Assembly: GCF_900142925.1 (NCBI RefSeq)
Contig: NZ_FRCN01000003.1
Location: 151,300-215,299 of the forward strand
DNA from: Chitinophaga sp. CF418
GTDB lineage: Bacteria > Bacteroidota > Bacteroidia > Chitinophagales > Chitinophagaceae
Direction of reading: 5' to 3'
DNA: 64,000 nucleotides
In this document: positions 27,028-37,502 of the stretch, one piece after another
How the letters are laid out: every line of letters starts with the position of its first letter
Position numbering within the stretch: the stretch's first letter is position 1
Made by a program: the position numbers and the translations under genes
Notes under the pieces: model-generated
Database searches by the model: none
What the model was told of the DNA's origin: nothing
The model's input: only the letters and a program-made list of their open reading frames with translations

Positions 27028-27758
27028 TTAGCCTTGTACATTTATCAGGACTAAAAAGGAGGTGCCATTGGTATCGCTCTTAGCAAGCATAACATCCCCT
27101 CCTAATGATGTGGCATATAGCTTACTGATGTATAACCCCAATCCCATACCGCCTAACCCTTCATCAATAGATTGAACGGTTGAAATAAAAAGGGAATCTT
27201 ATCAGCGGGAATACCTTGACCAGAATCAGATATTTGAAAAAGCAAACGGTCTTCTCTCAGGGAACAGATGTAAATGCAAATATTAGTGTTAGCCGGGGCA
27301 AATTTCAAAGCATTGTCTATTAAGTTCTTTAGAATTTGCCCCAGCTTTACCTCATCTGTCGTAATATATTCCGGTACGTTACGTCGGAAATTGGTTTTGA
27401 TTTTTACGGAACGGATGGCAGTAATGAGCTTATACTGCAGAATCTGCTCTTTTAACCACTGTCGAATTTGGATACGTTTCGGTAACGCCTTTATTGCCAG
27501 CTTCCCATCTTCAATGGTACTTGTTGCCATCATATTATTTAAAACATGCAAGACATTTATACTCATTGAGTTAATGTGTGACAGATAGAAGTTCTTATTC
27601 TTTCGGCTCTCAGTCTCATGCAAGAGTAGATTACTTGCAGTACAAATACCGGCTATCTGAGTTCGCATCTCATGGGCAAGCATTCCCATAAAGGTCTGTA
27701 TTGTTTGGCTATCAGCCGCAGGGATGGCTTTAGATGAGTTGTTGGGTACTACTAACAT
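27028..27758 (-). pseudogene. Sensor-less histidine kinase, frameshifted before the G2 box
   Basis: The frame from 27758 stops at 27153 after 201 residues. It contains the H box (LAHEMRTQIAGI), N box (KNLIDNALKFAP) and G1 box (DSGQGIP), but no G2 box. One base to the other frame the kinase continues without break to 27028 as SIDEGLGGMGLGLYISKLYA, then a normal C-terminus. Restoring one A at about 27170-27177 (CAATC to CAAATC) would give a complete protein of about 243 residues. No sensor domain or membrane segment is present. It is upstream of the HEPN/XRE genes on the same strand. The cause may be real decay, slippage, or a sequencing error. Confidence 0.8.
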
Positions 27759-28285
27759 AAAAACGATTTAGAGAGTAAATGACATAGATTGCCGTATCCC
27801 ATTTGAGGGATAATTTGAAGAGGGTAAATAATTGGAATTGTTGGAGAAGTATCCAGGGTGGGAACCGGCAAAAATAAAAGGTGCAGGCTATTCTCACTGG
27901 TGCTGAAGGGCTACGACACCCCATGACTCCAAATAAGAACGCCCACACCAGTGATGTGAGCGATTTACCTTACTATCCGGAGTCGTTGAAAGGTCGTAGT
28001 TTTCAGCACCGAACATAAAGCAAACACGCTTATAATATTTTATGTGTTCGCAAATTACACTTCTTTTTTAAAAAAGTGTTATTCAAGAGAACGATATTCA
28101 TATTATTGTTTTTTCAATTAAGTAAACTGGTAAATATTTCTTTTGAATTATTATCTATAACAATAATAGTCATATTTATTGATTTTATTGTTATTTATTT
28201 GATTTTTAAAATCACTATAATGATTATAAAGTCACTTTAATGACTAAAAATCAGTTAGTTAAATTTGCTTATAGCCTAATAGCAA
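27759..28285. other. Divergent control region of the island
   Basis: 527 bp, AT-rich toward the right, between the leftward kinase operon and the rightward XRE gene. It contains the inverted repeat at 27899-28010. The 72-codon frame that crosses it has no coding character. Confidence 0.5.
27899..28010. repeat. Inverted repeat with nested stems, possible structured leader
   Basis: Outer arms GGTGCTGAAGGGCTACGAC (27899-27917) and GTCGTAGTTTTCAGCACC (27993-28010) pair with few mismatches. Inside, GACTCC (27925) pairs with GGAGTC (27979). CACTGG and CCAGTG offer a competing stem. It lies about 140 bp upstream of the kinase start. It could be an operator, a leader RNA or part of a mobile-element end. 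Confidence 0.5.
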
Positions 28286-28492
28286 ATGAAAAAAGTTGAA
28301 TACAATAGGATAAAAATTGTGCTGGTCGAGAAGAAAAAGACTAATAAGGAATTGGCGACCTATTTGAAAAATAAACCCGAAACGGTTTCACGTTGGTGTA
28401 CAAATGATAGTCAGCCAAATATAGCAACGCTGTTTAAGATTGCGAAATTTCTGGGAGTGAAGGCGTCGACATTATTAGTTGATCAAGATTAA
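28286..28492 (+). CDS. Small XRE-family HTH regulator
   Basis: A 68-residue protein that is almost entirely a helix-turn-helix domain (KKKTNKELATYLKNKPETVS, then RWCTNDSQPNIATLFKIAKF). It is divergent from the kinase/HEPN operon and 253 bp upstream of the large NACHT gene, so it could regulate either. Confidence 0.85.
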   Translation: MKKVEYNRIKIVLVEKKKTNKELATYLKNKPETVSRWCTNDSQPNIATLFKIAKFLGVKASTLLVDQD

Positions 28493-28690
28493 CTATTTTA
28501 CGCATCCACAATACCGTGGGATAAAAGCCTGGCCCCTGAAATACTTGTACACTTCGCTTATCTATTTCATCTACACAGCTCTTTGCTTGTGCGTCGGGAT
28601 CCCAACCCCATTCGGTATATCTTCGCAGTCCGTATTCTATGATTTTTTCCCATTCTGTGGTAGGAAAGTCAATTTTATCTTCTTAACGTG
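28493..28690 (-). pseudogene. Possible decayed coding fragment
   Basis: On the minus strand one frame stays open for about 80 codons without an ATG at its beginning. It reads DKIDFPTTEWEKIIEYGLRR, then a WGWDPDAQAKSCVDEID segment, which has natural protein composition. It is bounded by a stop upstream. It probably represents the remains of an older gene at this junction. No family recognised. Confidence 0.3.
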
Positions 28691-28745
28691 ATAGCTAATC
28701 GTTAATTCCTTGATAATAAGTAAATTTACTGGTTAAAAGTGACAT

Positions 28746-31700
28746 ATGATCCCAGTCTTACCCTGGCAGAATATTACAGATAAGATATTTGAATACCTGT
28801 CCCTTGAAGTGGCAGATGAGCAAATGCCTGGTGCTGGATTTTCTCTTTATCTGAAACCTGGCCAGGCGCAGGAAGGAATAGATATTAAAAGTGCGATTGG
28901 TAAAGATGGTAAGTATGTCTGTTTACAATCCAAACATGTTCAAAAACTCACAACCACGCTTCTGAATAAAATAGTAGAGCTGTTTTTAGCGAAAGAATTC
29001 GCATCCATGACCTCAAAATTTATTCTGGCCACCGCCGCAGATCTGCAAGACACTAAACTGCAGAAGCATTTGCGAAAAATGGAAAAGGATTTGTTGGAAA
29101 AACACAGCATTATCTTCGAGCAATGGGATATCTATAGTATGGAAACACTGTTGAAGAAACAATACAGTGTCGTAAAATATTATTTTGGGCAGTCGTCAGC
29201 AGATAATCATTGTTATCATCAGCTTAATTACCCTTCGATTCCAGAAAGACAGCCAGAACAGAAGTATATACCTCGAAAAATCACAGCTTACCTGGACGAT
29301 GGGGGCAGTCGATTGTTACCATGGATGAGTGATGGAAAAGAAGGGCTGCAAATGGTAAGTCTATTCGGTGGGGAAAGAAGGTTTCAGCAACAAAAAATAT
29401 GTCTGCTCGCGGATGCTCATAAGGGCAAAAGTGTGCTGTTAAGAGAGGTTGCACACCGGCTGGAACACATAGAGGTATCTTTTACCAGCTTGTTCATTGA
29501 ATTAAAGTGGCAGAATATCCGTCCTATAGACGAAATACTCACCTCTGAATATGATGGTTGGCAAAAAATTCCAGCCAAAGATCTTGTTGTATTTATTGAT
29601 GGCCTGGATGAGGCGCCGACCGATAGTTTTCGGGATGCGGTAAAGTACATACGGGCTTTTAGTCGCGAAAATCCCCGGACAAGCATTGTGTTCAGCTGCC
29701 GGAAAGTCTTTTTTCACAGCTACGGCGTCAAAGAGTTTATAGGGGATTTTGACCTTTATGAGCTCGGTAGTCTAAAAGGCGCCAATATCAGCGCATTCCT
29801 GCAAACACAGCTTCTTGGGCGCTATGAAAGATTTATGCAATTTGTTCGCAATGCCAACATAGAGTTTTTGCTACAGGAGCCGTTTTATCTTATTACACTG
29901 ATCGCACAATTCAAAACTTCGAATAACAAAAATCCCCATACCAAAATAGGGATTCTCCAAAAGGTGGTTGAAGATTCCTTTAAGCATAGCGACTGGCGTG
30001 AACTAAGTAACGGAAAAACACTTCGTCAGCAATCTGTACAGGCGATGGAAACCATAGAACGGTTTGCTTTTGCTTTACAGTTAATGGGTACCAACTCCCT
30101 GGACAACGAACAACGTCAAAAGCTGTTTTCTCCAATAGAAAGAGAGCTGTTGGAACATAGCTCACTGATCGCCGCCCATAATGAAAAGTGGAGTCTGACC
30201 AATTCCATCTTTCAGGAACATCTTGCGGCCATGGTACTGGCGAAGTTTACCTTTGAAAAGATCGTGAGTATCATTGCGGTGGGAACCAAGCGGAAAAAAA
30301 TTAAAACCAAGTGGATACAGACCATCTCTTCTCTTTTGTTCATTCTGGAGGACCAACATTTGTCGGATCAAATACTAAAGTTGATAGAAGATGATAATAT
30401 CGAGCTTATTTTTCTGACGGAGCCGACCCGGTATGCGCCTGCACAAAAAGTAGACATATTAAACCGACTAATCGCCCGGTTGGAAAAGTATCGCATTCGT
30501 CCGATGATTATCGATGAAAGAACGATTGCTTCTTTTATCCAAAACAACCGACAGGCCATCCAGCGATTGCTCGCAGTCATCGGTGAAAATTATTCGGAAG
30601 TATTAAAGATTTCGTGTGTTCGTATACTGGCGAATCTGACAATCGCCAATGATCAGCAACATGTTTTGTATAATTTGGCCCAAGGTGAGCTACAGCAGAG
30701 GACAAACACTTATTATTCTGGTCAACTCATGGAACTATTGGCGATAAACAAGCTGGGTGATGAGTCTTTCATCGAGTCTCTTATCGCCAATGACCAGTTA
30801 AATATATACCACGAATATAGAGATGGTATATATCAATTAATTGTTATGCTTGGTTTATCCGAAAAGTACTGTTCGTATGTACTGGATGGAATGCCTGCAT
30901 TGATTAGGTACAATGCAAGTATCAAACGCCTAGGCTCTGAGCATTGGTTTGAGGAGGCCCTTTTACAGATTAAGGCACCGCAGAATTTTAGGCTCTTATT
31001 CAAGGCATTTTTAAGTGAACAATGGCTGGAGTTTTACCAGTATGCCGACAAAAAAAAGGTAGTGTTAAGGAAAATTTTTTCCAATGCAGCCACAGTCTTT
31101 GAAAGCGACCCTAGTATTATTTTTCCTGTTATAGCTTTTACGAAAGCAATTGGCAGAAAATATCTTCGCGAGGAATTTGCTGAGGTGGATGTTTTTTTCG
31201 AGAAAACAAAAAGTTTTCCCTTGGCAGTACGGTTTTTAATTGACGATATTATTGCTGATAGAGACTGGGAGTTAGGCGCACTCGTGACGGAGGAGAGCTT
31301 CGATTATATTTTATACGAGGTAGAACAAAAAGAAGCATCGACAGGAGTGCTGAGGTCAATAGCCTCAGCCCTTAATTATAGAAAAAAAGAGAGCCTAGCC
31401 AGAAAATTTATTTCACAGGTAGACGATGCTTATGGAGGTGTATTTACAAAGATAGATCCGACCGTTCTATCTTATATGGAGCTTGAAAATAAAAGACGCG
31501 AAAATGATATGTTCTATATTCAAAGCGAAGAGAACTTTAAGATAGGACTTAACCGGTACTTTGAGGCATATGGAAAGAAGAGTATTCCATTAAATGACCT
31601 ATACGTTGACGAATCAAGCAAATTGGACCGCCAGAAGTTTGACTCCATTTTTGTTGATAGATTATTGACGTCCTGGATTAGATCAAAAAAATCTGTTAAC

Positions 31701-32894
31701 TACGGACAAACAATTAAGTTTGTTGAAAATAAAGTCAAGTTTGACCGTTTCAGGGTGGAGGAAATAATGGCCTATAATCAAAAGTTTAAAGAAGATTTTC
31801 CAGTGTTGGAACAGATTGTTCAGGCATATTACAATGAGGGGCTCGCCAGTGCAAGATTTGCCAATTGCCGTTGGGATGGAACAAACGAAGAAGGGCACAT
31901 TGTTCAGACTTTCTTATGGAAGGAAAATTTGCTGGGAAAAATATATTTGAAGTACCAATTTCCTACTCCTAAAGAACACCTGATGTCTATGGTCTGGCTG
32001 GATACGGCGGGAATACAAAGTTTAGAACCCTCGTATTTTAATAACAGTAAAACGCTTAGTCTGCTGATTCTTGAGGAGCTAAGTGACATGGACAAAGAGA
32101 TTTTTGCAGACAGGGTACTGCAGAATATTCGTACCGGGATTCTTTCCACAAGTGTGCTGGCAAGTCATTTTGCCCTTTGCAAACATCTGCATATTTATGA
32201 TGCCTGCTCTTTAATACTGGAAATGTTACAGCAGGAACGGCATGAGGGAATAGGAATAATTCAACTTACGGACGTATATCTGGCGCTTGAAGGAGATCCC
32301 GGTGAATTACTTGGCATCTTCAATAAGATGACAGAGTATAATTATGAATTTATGCACTACGTATCCTTTCTCATTGAAAGCCATCCCGAGGAAGTGAAAA
32401 CGGCACTCCTACGCTGTATCAATGATGTTGGTACAGATGAGAAGACTAAATTGACAGCGGCCAAGTATCTTTGCAGTATTGGAGAAAGTTTGGGATTTAC
32501 CTATTTAACAGATTATATGCGCATACACGGCCGTGCACCTTTTGCCATACAGGGCGCTATAAAAATATCGGCGGTCGAAACAAGTTTTGCCCTAGACCAG
32601 ATGTCCGATCTGGTACATATCCTTGCGGAGCCGGAGAGTAGAATGGTACGGTTTCCGGAATCCTCTACCAATATTCTCATAGAATGGCTGTATCAGTTTG
32701 CCGAAAAGAGTGAACACGATCTGGATTTGGTTGTTGACTTTTTTGAAGCAAAACAAAGGGAATTCCAGGACACCTATCCTTTGCATCATAACCTTTTCTG
32801 GTATGCCTTTCGTGCGATTGAGAACTTTAGGAAAGTTGAGGAGCAAACCAAAACCATTAGGGAGATTAGTGCTTTAATGTCAGAATCGCACTAA
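28746..32894 (+). CDS. Mrr-like nuclease plus NACHT/STAND NTPase, Avs/bNACHT-type defence protein
   Basis: A 1382-residue protein. Residues 1-150 look like a PD-(D/E)XK nuclease of the Mrr type (Asp46 in GIDIKS; Gln61-Ser-Lys63 in CLQSKHV). Residues about 215-480 form a NACHT-like NTPase. Walker A is ADAHKGKSVLL (Lys228), in which the usual first Gly is replaced. Walker B is LVVFIDGLDEAP (Asp285, Asp288, Glu289), followed by an arginine-sensor-like FSCRK. The remaining 900 residues are helical and repeat-like, the usual sensor part. Such proteins recognise phage components, assemble and cut DNA. The gene stands alone in the island with low G+C compared with the SusC genes. The trigger is unknown. 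Confidence 0.85.
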   Translation: MIPVLPWQNITDKIFEYLSLEVADEQMPGAGFSLYLKPGQAQEGIDIKSAIGKDGKYVCLQSKHVQKLTTTLLNKIVELFLAKEFASMTSKFILATAADLQDTKLQKHLRKMEKDLLEKHSIIFEQWDIYSMETLLKKQYSVVKYYFGQSSADNHCYHQLNYPSIPERQPEQKYIPRKITAYLDDGGSRLLPWMSDGKEGLQMVSLFGGERRFQQQKICLLADAHKGKSVLLREVAHRLEHIEVSFTSLFIELKWQNIRPIDEILTSEYDGWQKIPAKDLVVFIDGLDEAPTDSFRDAVKYIRAFSRENPRTSIVFSCRKVFFHSYGVKEFIGDFDLYELGSLKGANISAFLQTQLLGRYERFMQFVRNANIEFLLQEPFYLITLIAQFKTSNNKNPHTKIGILQKVVEDSFKHSDWRELSNGKTLRQQSVQAMETIERFAFALQLMGTNSLDNEQRQKLFSPIERELLEHSSLIAAHNEKWSLTNSIFQEHLAAMVLAKFTFEKIVSIIAVGTKRKKIKTKWIQTISSLLFILEDQHLSDQILKLIEDDNIELIFLTEPTRYAPAQKVDILNRLIARLEKYRIRPMIIDERTIASFIQNNRQAIQRLLAVIGENYSEVLKISCVRILANLTIANDQQHVLYNLAQGELQQRTNTYYSGQLMELLAINKLGDESFIESLIANDQLNIYHEYRDGIYQLIVMLGLSEKYCSYVLDGMPALIRYNASIKRLGSEHWFEEALLQIKAPQNFRLLFKAFLSEQWLEFYQYADKKKVVLRKIFSNAATVFESDPSIIFPVIAFTKAIGRKYLREEFAEVDVFFEKTKSFPLAVRFLIDDIIADRDWELGALVTEESFDYILYEVEQKEASTGVLRSIASALNYRKKESLARKFISQVDDAYGGVFTKIDPTVLSYMELENKRRENDMFYIQSEENFKIGLNRYFEAYGKKSIPLNDLYVDESSKLDRQKFDSIFVDRLLTSWIRSKKSVNYGQTIKFVENKVKFDRFRVEEIMAYNQKFKEDFPVLEQIVQAYYNEGLASARFANCRWDGTNEEGHIVQTFLWKENLLGKIYLKYQFPTPKEHLMSMVWLDTAGIQSLEPSYFNNSKTLSLLILEELSDMDKEIFADRVLQNIRTGILSTSVLASHFALCKHLHIYDACSLILEMLQQERHEGIGIIQLTDVYLALEGDPGELLGIFNKMTEYNYEFMHYVSFLIESHPEEVKTALLRCINDVGTDEKTKLTAAKYLCSIGESLGFTYLTDYMRIHGRAPFAIQGAIKISAVETSFALDQMSDLVHILAEPESRMVRFPESSTNILIEWLYQFAEKSEHDLDLVVDFFEAKQREFQDTYPLHHNLFWYAFRAIENFRKVEEQTKTIREISALMSESH

Positions 32895-33553
32895 TGTGTG
32901 TTGCTATGGGAGATGGTTCAACTCATGGAGCGGTTGTTCTGCGTGATAAAGATTTTCGTAGTTAGAAATGGCTGTTTGCTCGGTTACGCAGCAGCCGAAG
33001 ATGCCCGGCATCGAACCGGTTAATAATTTTATAGGAATTACATGAAATTCAATCCTGGACTGATTTAGGGTGAACGATCTGTTTGCAATAATTCCAGTTT
33101 AACTTTTTGTACCAGTAGGTAACCACTTGGGACGAACCAGATTTCGTGAAAATATGGGATTGAGATTCAAATCTTACTGGCAAATGGTCGATGATTTTAA
33201 TTATCGTTTATTGATCGATGTGACTACGTAAGTAGGCCCTTGCCCTTTATAAACCAATCTGTAGATGATCTATAAAAAAAATGGTAGTGCGATAAGTGAG
33301 CCGACCTATGATCGATATAAAGCTATTGATTCAAAACTTCATACCTTTAGCCTATTCCTGCTTCCTAACTGTGAATATTAATTGAACAGCTATATCAGGC
33401 CCCATACTTGATATTGTACGTGGAGAATATGTAGAATTGCGCTCCTTATACTGCTCTACTTCCACTGTTTTTATCTGTATATATGCCTAGTGATAAAGCC
33501 GCGTGATACTGGTGGTCATATATCATCGGAGGCCCAAATTCAAACAAAACCGT
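32895..33553. other. Intergenic stretch between two defence-like genes
   Basis: 659 bp with no frame that I trust. The G+C is mixed and no hairpin or known element stands out. The frame of the next gene opens at 33503, but the conserved N-terminus starts at 33554. Confidence 0.5.
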
Positions 33554-36500
33554 ATGAGTAAAATTGGCCGTAATGATCGCTGCCCCTGCGGCAGTGGCAA
33601 AAAATATAAACATTGTCACCTGGAAAGTGGCATATATGAAGGCCTACCGCCAGTAGCAGCTACTGTAGGCACATCATCAATCATCGATGGTCTTATTGGG
33701 CGCTATGATACTACTGTATTGACCTGTTTGATCGGCGCCTTGCAACTATACATACGAAATCATGAAAGAAATGTGCGACTGGAGTACCTGTTGGGTAAAG
33801 TGCTGGCATCCAGAAATACCAGGCTGACTAGGCCGATGCCTGTTTACCAAGAATTTAAAGAAGCTGTAGAAGCTTTTGAAGAATATGGATATATGGAAGA
33901 TCCTCTTACGGGTACTTTTTCTGATAATGTGGTGTATAGTGAAGGTAACGCCATTGTATTCCCTGGGCAATATGGAGACCTTACCGGACTATTAAATCAG
34001 CTGATGGAAGCCATCTTTACAATGGAGCATCGCCTGCCTGAAGAATTTGTTTCTGACGTCAGGAGCGCATCCCACCTTCTGTTATCATTAAGTAACTCCG
34101 CTGCCAAACGTCTGAAAATAGAGCGTAATCTATTTGAGGAAAACGACTTGGATCATATTCTTGTGCCGGATTTTGACCTGCTGAATCAAATGGTAAAGGC
34201 CATGCGAACAAAGTTGGCACTACTGGCTGCTTACTGTGAGAAGACAGGCTTGAACTATGAAGTATTGCAGGAGTTTATTATAAGCGGGCAAGAGCCGGAT
34301 TTGCAGGATGATGAAATCGCCGCCCGACTACTGGCTACCAAGCCACTGCTAGTGGATGGGGTGTACATCGTACTTGTTAATCCGGGAGGGGTTGTACCTG
34401 CCCTTACCGACTTTGTGTTTCGACATGCGACTAAGCACCAGTGCGCAGCGGAATTGGCACGCATAATGAATATACGGCAGTTGGATCTAGCTGCCAGAGC
34501 GCTTCTTCATACTGGCTGGCGGTCCTTGGCTCTTAGACTGCCGGTGGAAGGCGCCATTGCAGGTACGAAAGAACAGATATTTGCCTTTGATGTCAATAAA
34601 CTTGCCTATATATGTTTTGTGGAGGATGATGTGCCAAAATCTGTTGAAGGAAATGATTTTTCAATATCCGGCCGGCGGCAACCTGCGCCTGTGACACATG
34701 TGGCCCGAGTCTCGCAGGTGAAGGCTCACCTGAACGAACAACCTGCATGCGTCGGTAAGGAGGTTTTCTGCCTATTCATTCGCGGTGAAATTACACCAGG
34801 TAGCTATTGGGCAGCGCCTGCCACAGAAGGCTATTCAATAGGGCTAACGCTATCTGAACTGGAGGCTATTGCCTATTCGAAAGGCACCAATATGCTGACA
34901 CTGTATAAGTTTGCTGAATGCTTTCTGCGTACCAGAGGAGTTACCCGTATGTTTATGACCGATGGAGTCCTGGATGCTTTTGAGATTTACCTGTATAACA
35001 AAGGTAGTCTGCTGCCAGTCAACGATGAAAGACCGCTAGGCGGAATGATGGTCCTACCGCCGGGCATTAGCGGCGACTACAAAAGAACTGTACATAGACA
35101 GATCGACGCTCATGCTGTCCCAATTCGTTATGATAGCAACCTGGCATTTGCCAAAGTGATTCGTTACCGAACTTATGCTCCTATATATGTCGACAGGGAA
35201 CATTCCGAACGTTTAAGCATCGTCATTGAGGATTTTCCTATACCTGTCTGGATCATAGATGTATCGCAAACCGAATTCGGTGAACAGGTGGCAGAAGCCA
35301 TCGCCTTCTGGCTACATAAAATGCGAGGAGCACTGCAACAGTTGTTAAATGTACCTACACTACCCAGCGTCGAAATTATGGTGGCTATAGACCCGGCTGT
35401 GGAGAGAACACGCTATGTATACGAAGCAGTGGATCAGTCGCAGATAAAAGTTGACTATCAGCAGATACAGGAAGGTATTCAGCTAACAATTCCATATGCG
35501 TTTTTGCACCTGATAAAGGAAGCAGATAATCGCGCTGATAGGCTTCTCATGTACTATGCCCTGGAGGGACTCCAGACCTATATACAAACACACGGGCAGG
35601 AACCACTATTTTCAGCAGCAGATATGACGGCGCTGGTTGACCATGCCCTCCAGCCTGCTCATGCCAAAATGCTGTTGCTGTTAGACCCTATGGATAATCC
35701 CTGCTTTGATGTGGCGAATCTTCCCAGGATGCAGTACCTGAGTAACCCGGATATCAGCTGGGTCCTGGACAACCTGGTAAGCTATCTGCCAGTAGGGAGG
35801 ATAGTCCCGGCAAAAGTGGGGCCTCTGGCAGAGAAAAAGGAACTCGTCAACGAAATTGTAGATGGGCTTGCCGCTATGCTTGCCCACCATATCAATGAAT
35901 ACGATGGCACTACGCTACTGGAATGGCTCATCAAACTGAACGAAAGATGCATACGCAATAAAGAATTTAAAGAGATACAGGTGCCGGCAAAAATTGCATG
36001 CTTTAGTGACTACCAAACAGAGATAGATCGCATACTGGACGAAGAGGCCGACTTAACCACTACTTCCCATGCCGTTCGTACACTGATTGAGTTTGTGAGT
36101 GTGTTGCAACCGCAGGGCAAAAAGCAGCCGAATATGGATGATGTAGATATGTTGCTGGCCTTTACCAACCAGCTGACTGAGTGGGGGGCGACAAATGAAG
36201 CGATGTATTTGGGGATCTATGAGCCGGAGATAGGCCTCCTTCCTTCAGGGAGGATTGGTACAAGTAAAGATTTTGAAGCTGAATGCCTGCGTCCTTATGC
36301 TGTCGCTAAAACGGAAGCTGAGCTCTTCGGATACGCTGAGCAGTTCACCTATAATTACTCGCCGGCAACAGCCCAACGGGAGCAGAGCTATGTTACCAAA
36401 GCACATCAGGAAGCCCTTGATCAGGCTTTTGAACAGGAGTTGTGTGTTGCATTTTCCAGACTGAATTTAATGGTGCATATTTTGGCGTTTCGCGGATTCG

Positions 36501-37375
36501 AGCAGCAGGTAAGCTGCACAGCAGTTACGGGCACGCAGATCCGGGAAATACTGGCAAAAGCGCAGGTCCCTATACCATTTAACGAAGAAGAGATCGTTGC
36601 CATGTTAACACTGTTAACTATGGTTCCCAGGTCGCTAATCATGCTGCCGCCAACTGACGGGGATTACACCCAACAAGACGTGTTCACATGGCGCTATAAC
36701 CGCCGCCTAGGATATCTGCGCCGGCCATTTGTGACTGTGCAAAAGGAGGGCGAGAGTGTATACCTGTTTGGATTTAGGCACCTAGTTGCCTCCATGCGAA
36801 ACATGGAGTTTTTGCTTTACACCGGCCAATACCCCCAATTTGTTAAAGGGGGAGCGCTTGACACCTGGCTAGGTACTATTCAGCATGCAAAAGGTAAACC
36901 CTTTAGAAACCAGGCGGCTGCCTGGTTTAAACAGCAGCCCGGCCTGCGGGTGATTGACCATGAGATAACGCCCAAACACCTGGGATGTGATAAATCCTTT
37001 GGCGACATCGATGTGTTAGTGATTGATGACGTTGAAAAGATCATCTATCCCGTCGAATGTAAAAATATAACTGGCGCCAAAAATATACTGGAGATTAAGC
37101 AGGAACTTGATGAATACCTGGGTCGTAAACCCGACGATAAAAAGGCCCTAGTTTATAAACATGTCAGGCGCCATGAATGGTTAGTTGCGAACCAAACAGC
37201 ATTGGGGGCTTTCGTGGAAAACCCGGCCGACTATCAGATTAAATCCCTCGTAATGACAGCCGATGAAATGGCACTGACCTATCTAAAAGGAAGAACCATT
37301 CCCATGGATATTTTGTCCTTCGCCGTTCTTCGCAAATACGGGATAGGGTACCTAAAGGGCGCAAGGACAAGATGA
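33554..37375 (+). CDS. SEC-C zinc motif protein with C-terminal PD-(D/E)XK nuclease-like domain
   Basis: 1273 residues from the ATG at 33554 (MSKIGRNDRCPCGSGKKYKH); the frame begins 17 codons earlier at 33503. The N-terminus is a complete SEC-C zinc motif (CPCGSGKKYKHCH), a module used for protein or nucleic-acid contacts. The central 1000 residues match nothing that I know and are mostly helical. Near the C-terminus, FGDIDVLVIDD (Asp1153) and YPVECKNI (Glu1168-Cys-Lys1170) form the D...ExK core of a restriction-endonuclease-like fold; a KHVRRHEWL helix follows. It is followed 127 bp later by a metalloprotease gene in the same direction. I infer a two-gene system, possibly anti-phage, from the neighbours. 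I do not know a named system with this pair. Confidence 0.75.
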   Translation: MSKIGRNDRCPCGSGKKYKHCHLESGIYEGLPPVAATVGTSSIIDGLIGRYDTTVLTCLIGALQLYIRNHERNVRLEYLLGKVLASRNTRLTRPMPVYQEFKEAVEAFEEYGYMEDPLTGTFSDNVVYSEGNAIVFPGQYGDLTGLLNQLMEAIFTMEHRLPEEFVSDVRSASHLLLSLSNSAAKRLKIERNLFEENDLDHILVPDFDLLNQMVKAMRTKLALLAAYCEKTGLNYEVLQEFIISGQEPDLQDDEIAARLLATKPLLVDGVYIVLVNPGGVVPALTDFVFRHATKHQCAAELARIMNIRQLDLAARALLHTGWRSLALRLPVEGAIAGTKEQIFAFDVNKLAYICFVEDDVPKSVEGNDFSISGRRQPAPVTHVARVSQVKAHLNEQPACVGKEVFCLFIRGEITPGSYWAAPATEGYSIGLTLSELEAIAYSKGTNMLTLYKFAECFLRTRGVTRMFMTDGVLDAFEIYLYNKGSLLPVNDERPLGGMMVLPPGISGDYKRTVHRQIDAHAVPIRYDSNLAFAKVIRYRTYAPIYVDREHSERLSIVIEDFPIPVWIIDVSQTEFGEQVAEAIAFWLHKMRGALQQLLNVPTLPSVEIMVAIDPAVERTRYVYEAVDQSQIKVDYQQIQEGIQLTIPYAFLHLIKEADNRADRLLMYYALEGLQTYIQTHGQEPLFSAADMTALVDHALQPAHAKMLLLLDPMDNPCFDVANLPRMQYLSNPDISWVLDNLVSYLPVGRIVPAKVGPLAEKKELVNEIVDGLAAMLAHHINEYDGTTLLEWLIKLNERCIRNKEFKEIQVPAKIACFSDYQTEIDRILDEEADLTTTSHAVRTLIEFVSVLQPQGKKQPNMDDVDMLLAFTNQLTEWGATNEAMYLGIYEPEIGLLPSGRIGTSKDFEAECLRPYAVAKTEAELFGYAEQFTYNYSPATAQREQSYVTKAHQEALDQAFEQELCVAFSRLNLMVHILAFRGFEQQVSCTAVTGTQIREILAKAQVPIPFNEEEIVAMLTLLTMVPRSLIMLPPTDGDYTQQDVFTWRYNRRLGYLRRPFVTVQKEGESVYLFGFRHLVASMRNMEFLLYTGQYPQFVKGGALDTWLGTIQHAKGKPFRNQAAAWFKQQPGLRVIDHEITPKHLGCDKSFGDIDVLVIDDVEKIIYPVECKNITGAKNILEIKQELDEYLGRKPDDKKALVYKHVRRHEWLVANQTALGAFVENPADYQIKSLVMTADEMALTYLKGRTIPMDILSFAVLRKYGIGYLKGARTR

Positions 37376-37502
37376 TCACTGAAGTGGAAGTAGATGCAGC
37401 AGCTTTGAGCCGTTGTTGTACCACGCAAAGCCGCAGGATCACAGTTTTGTTGAATCGACTTAGTACGGTATCCTTTTACAAGAATTAAAACTTGATACAT
37501 TT

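Noticed and set aside
27730..27948. 72-codon minus-strand frame upstream of the kinase
   Set aside because: Cys/Phe/Leu-rich without domain character, overlaps the kinase start and the inverted repeat.
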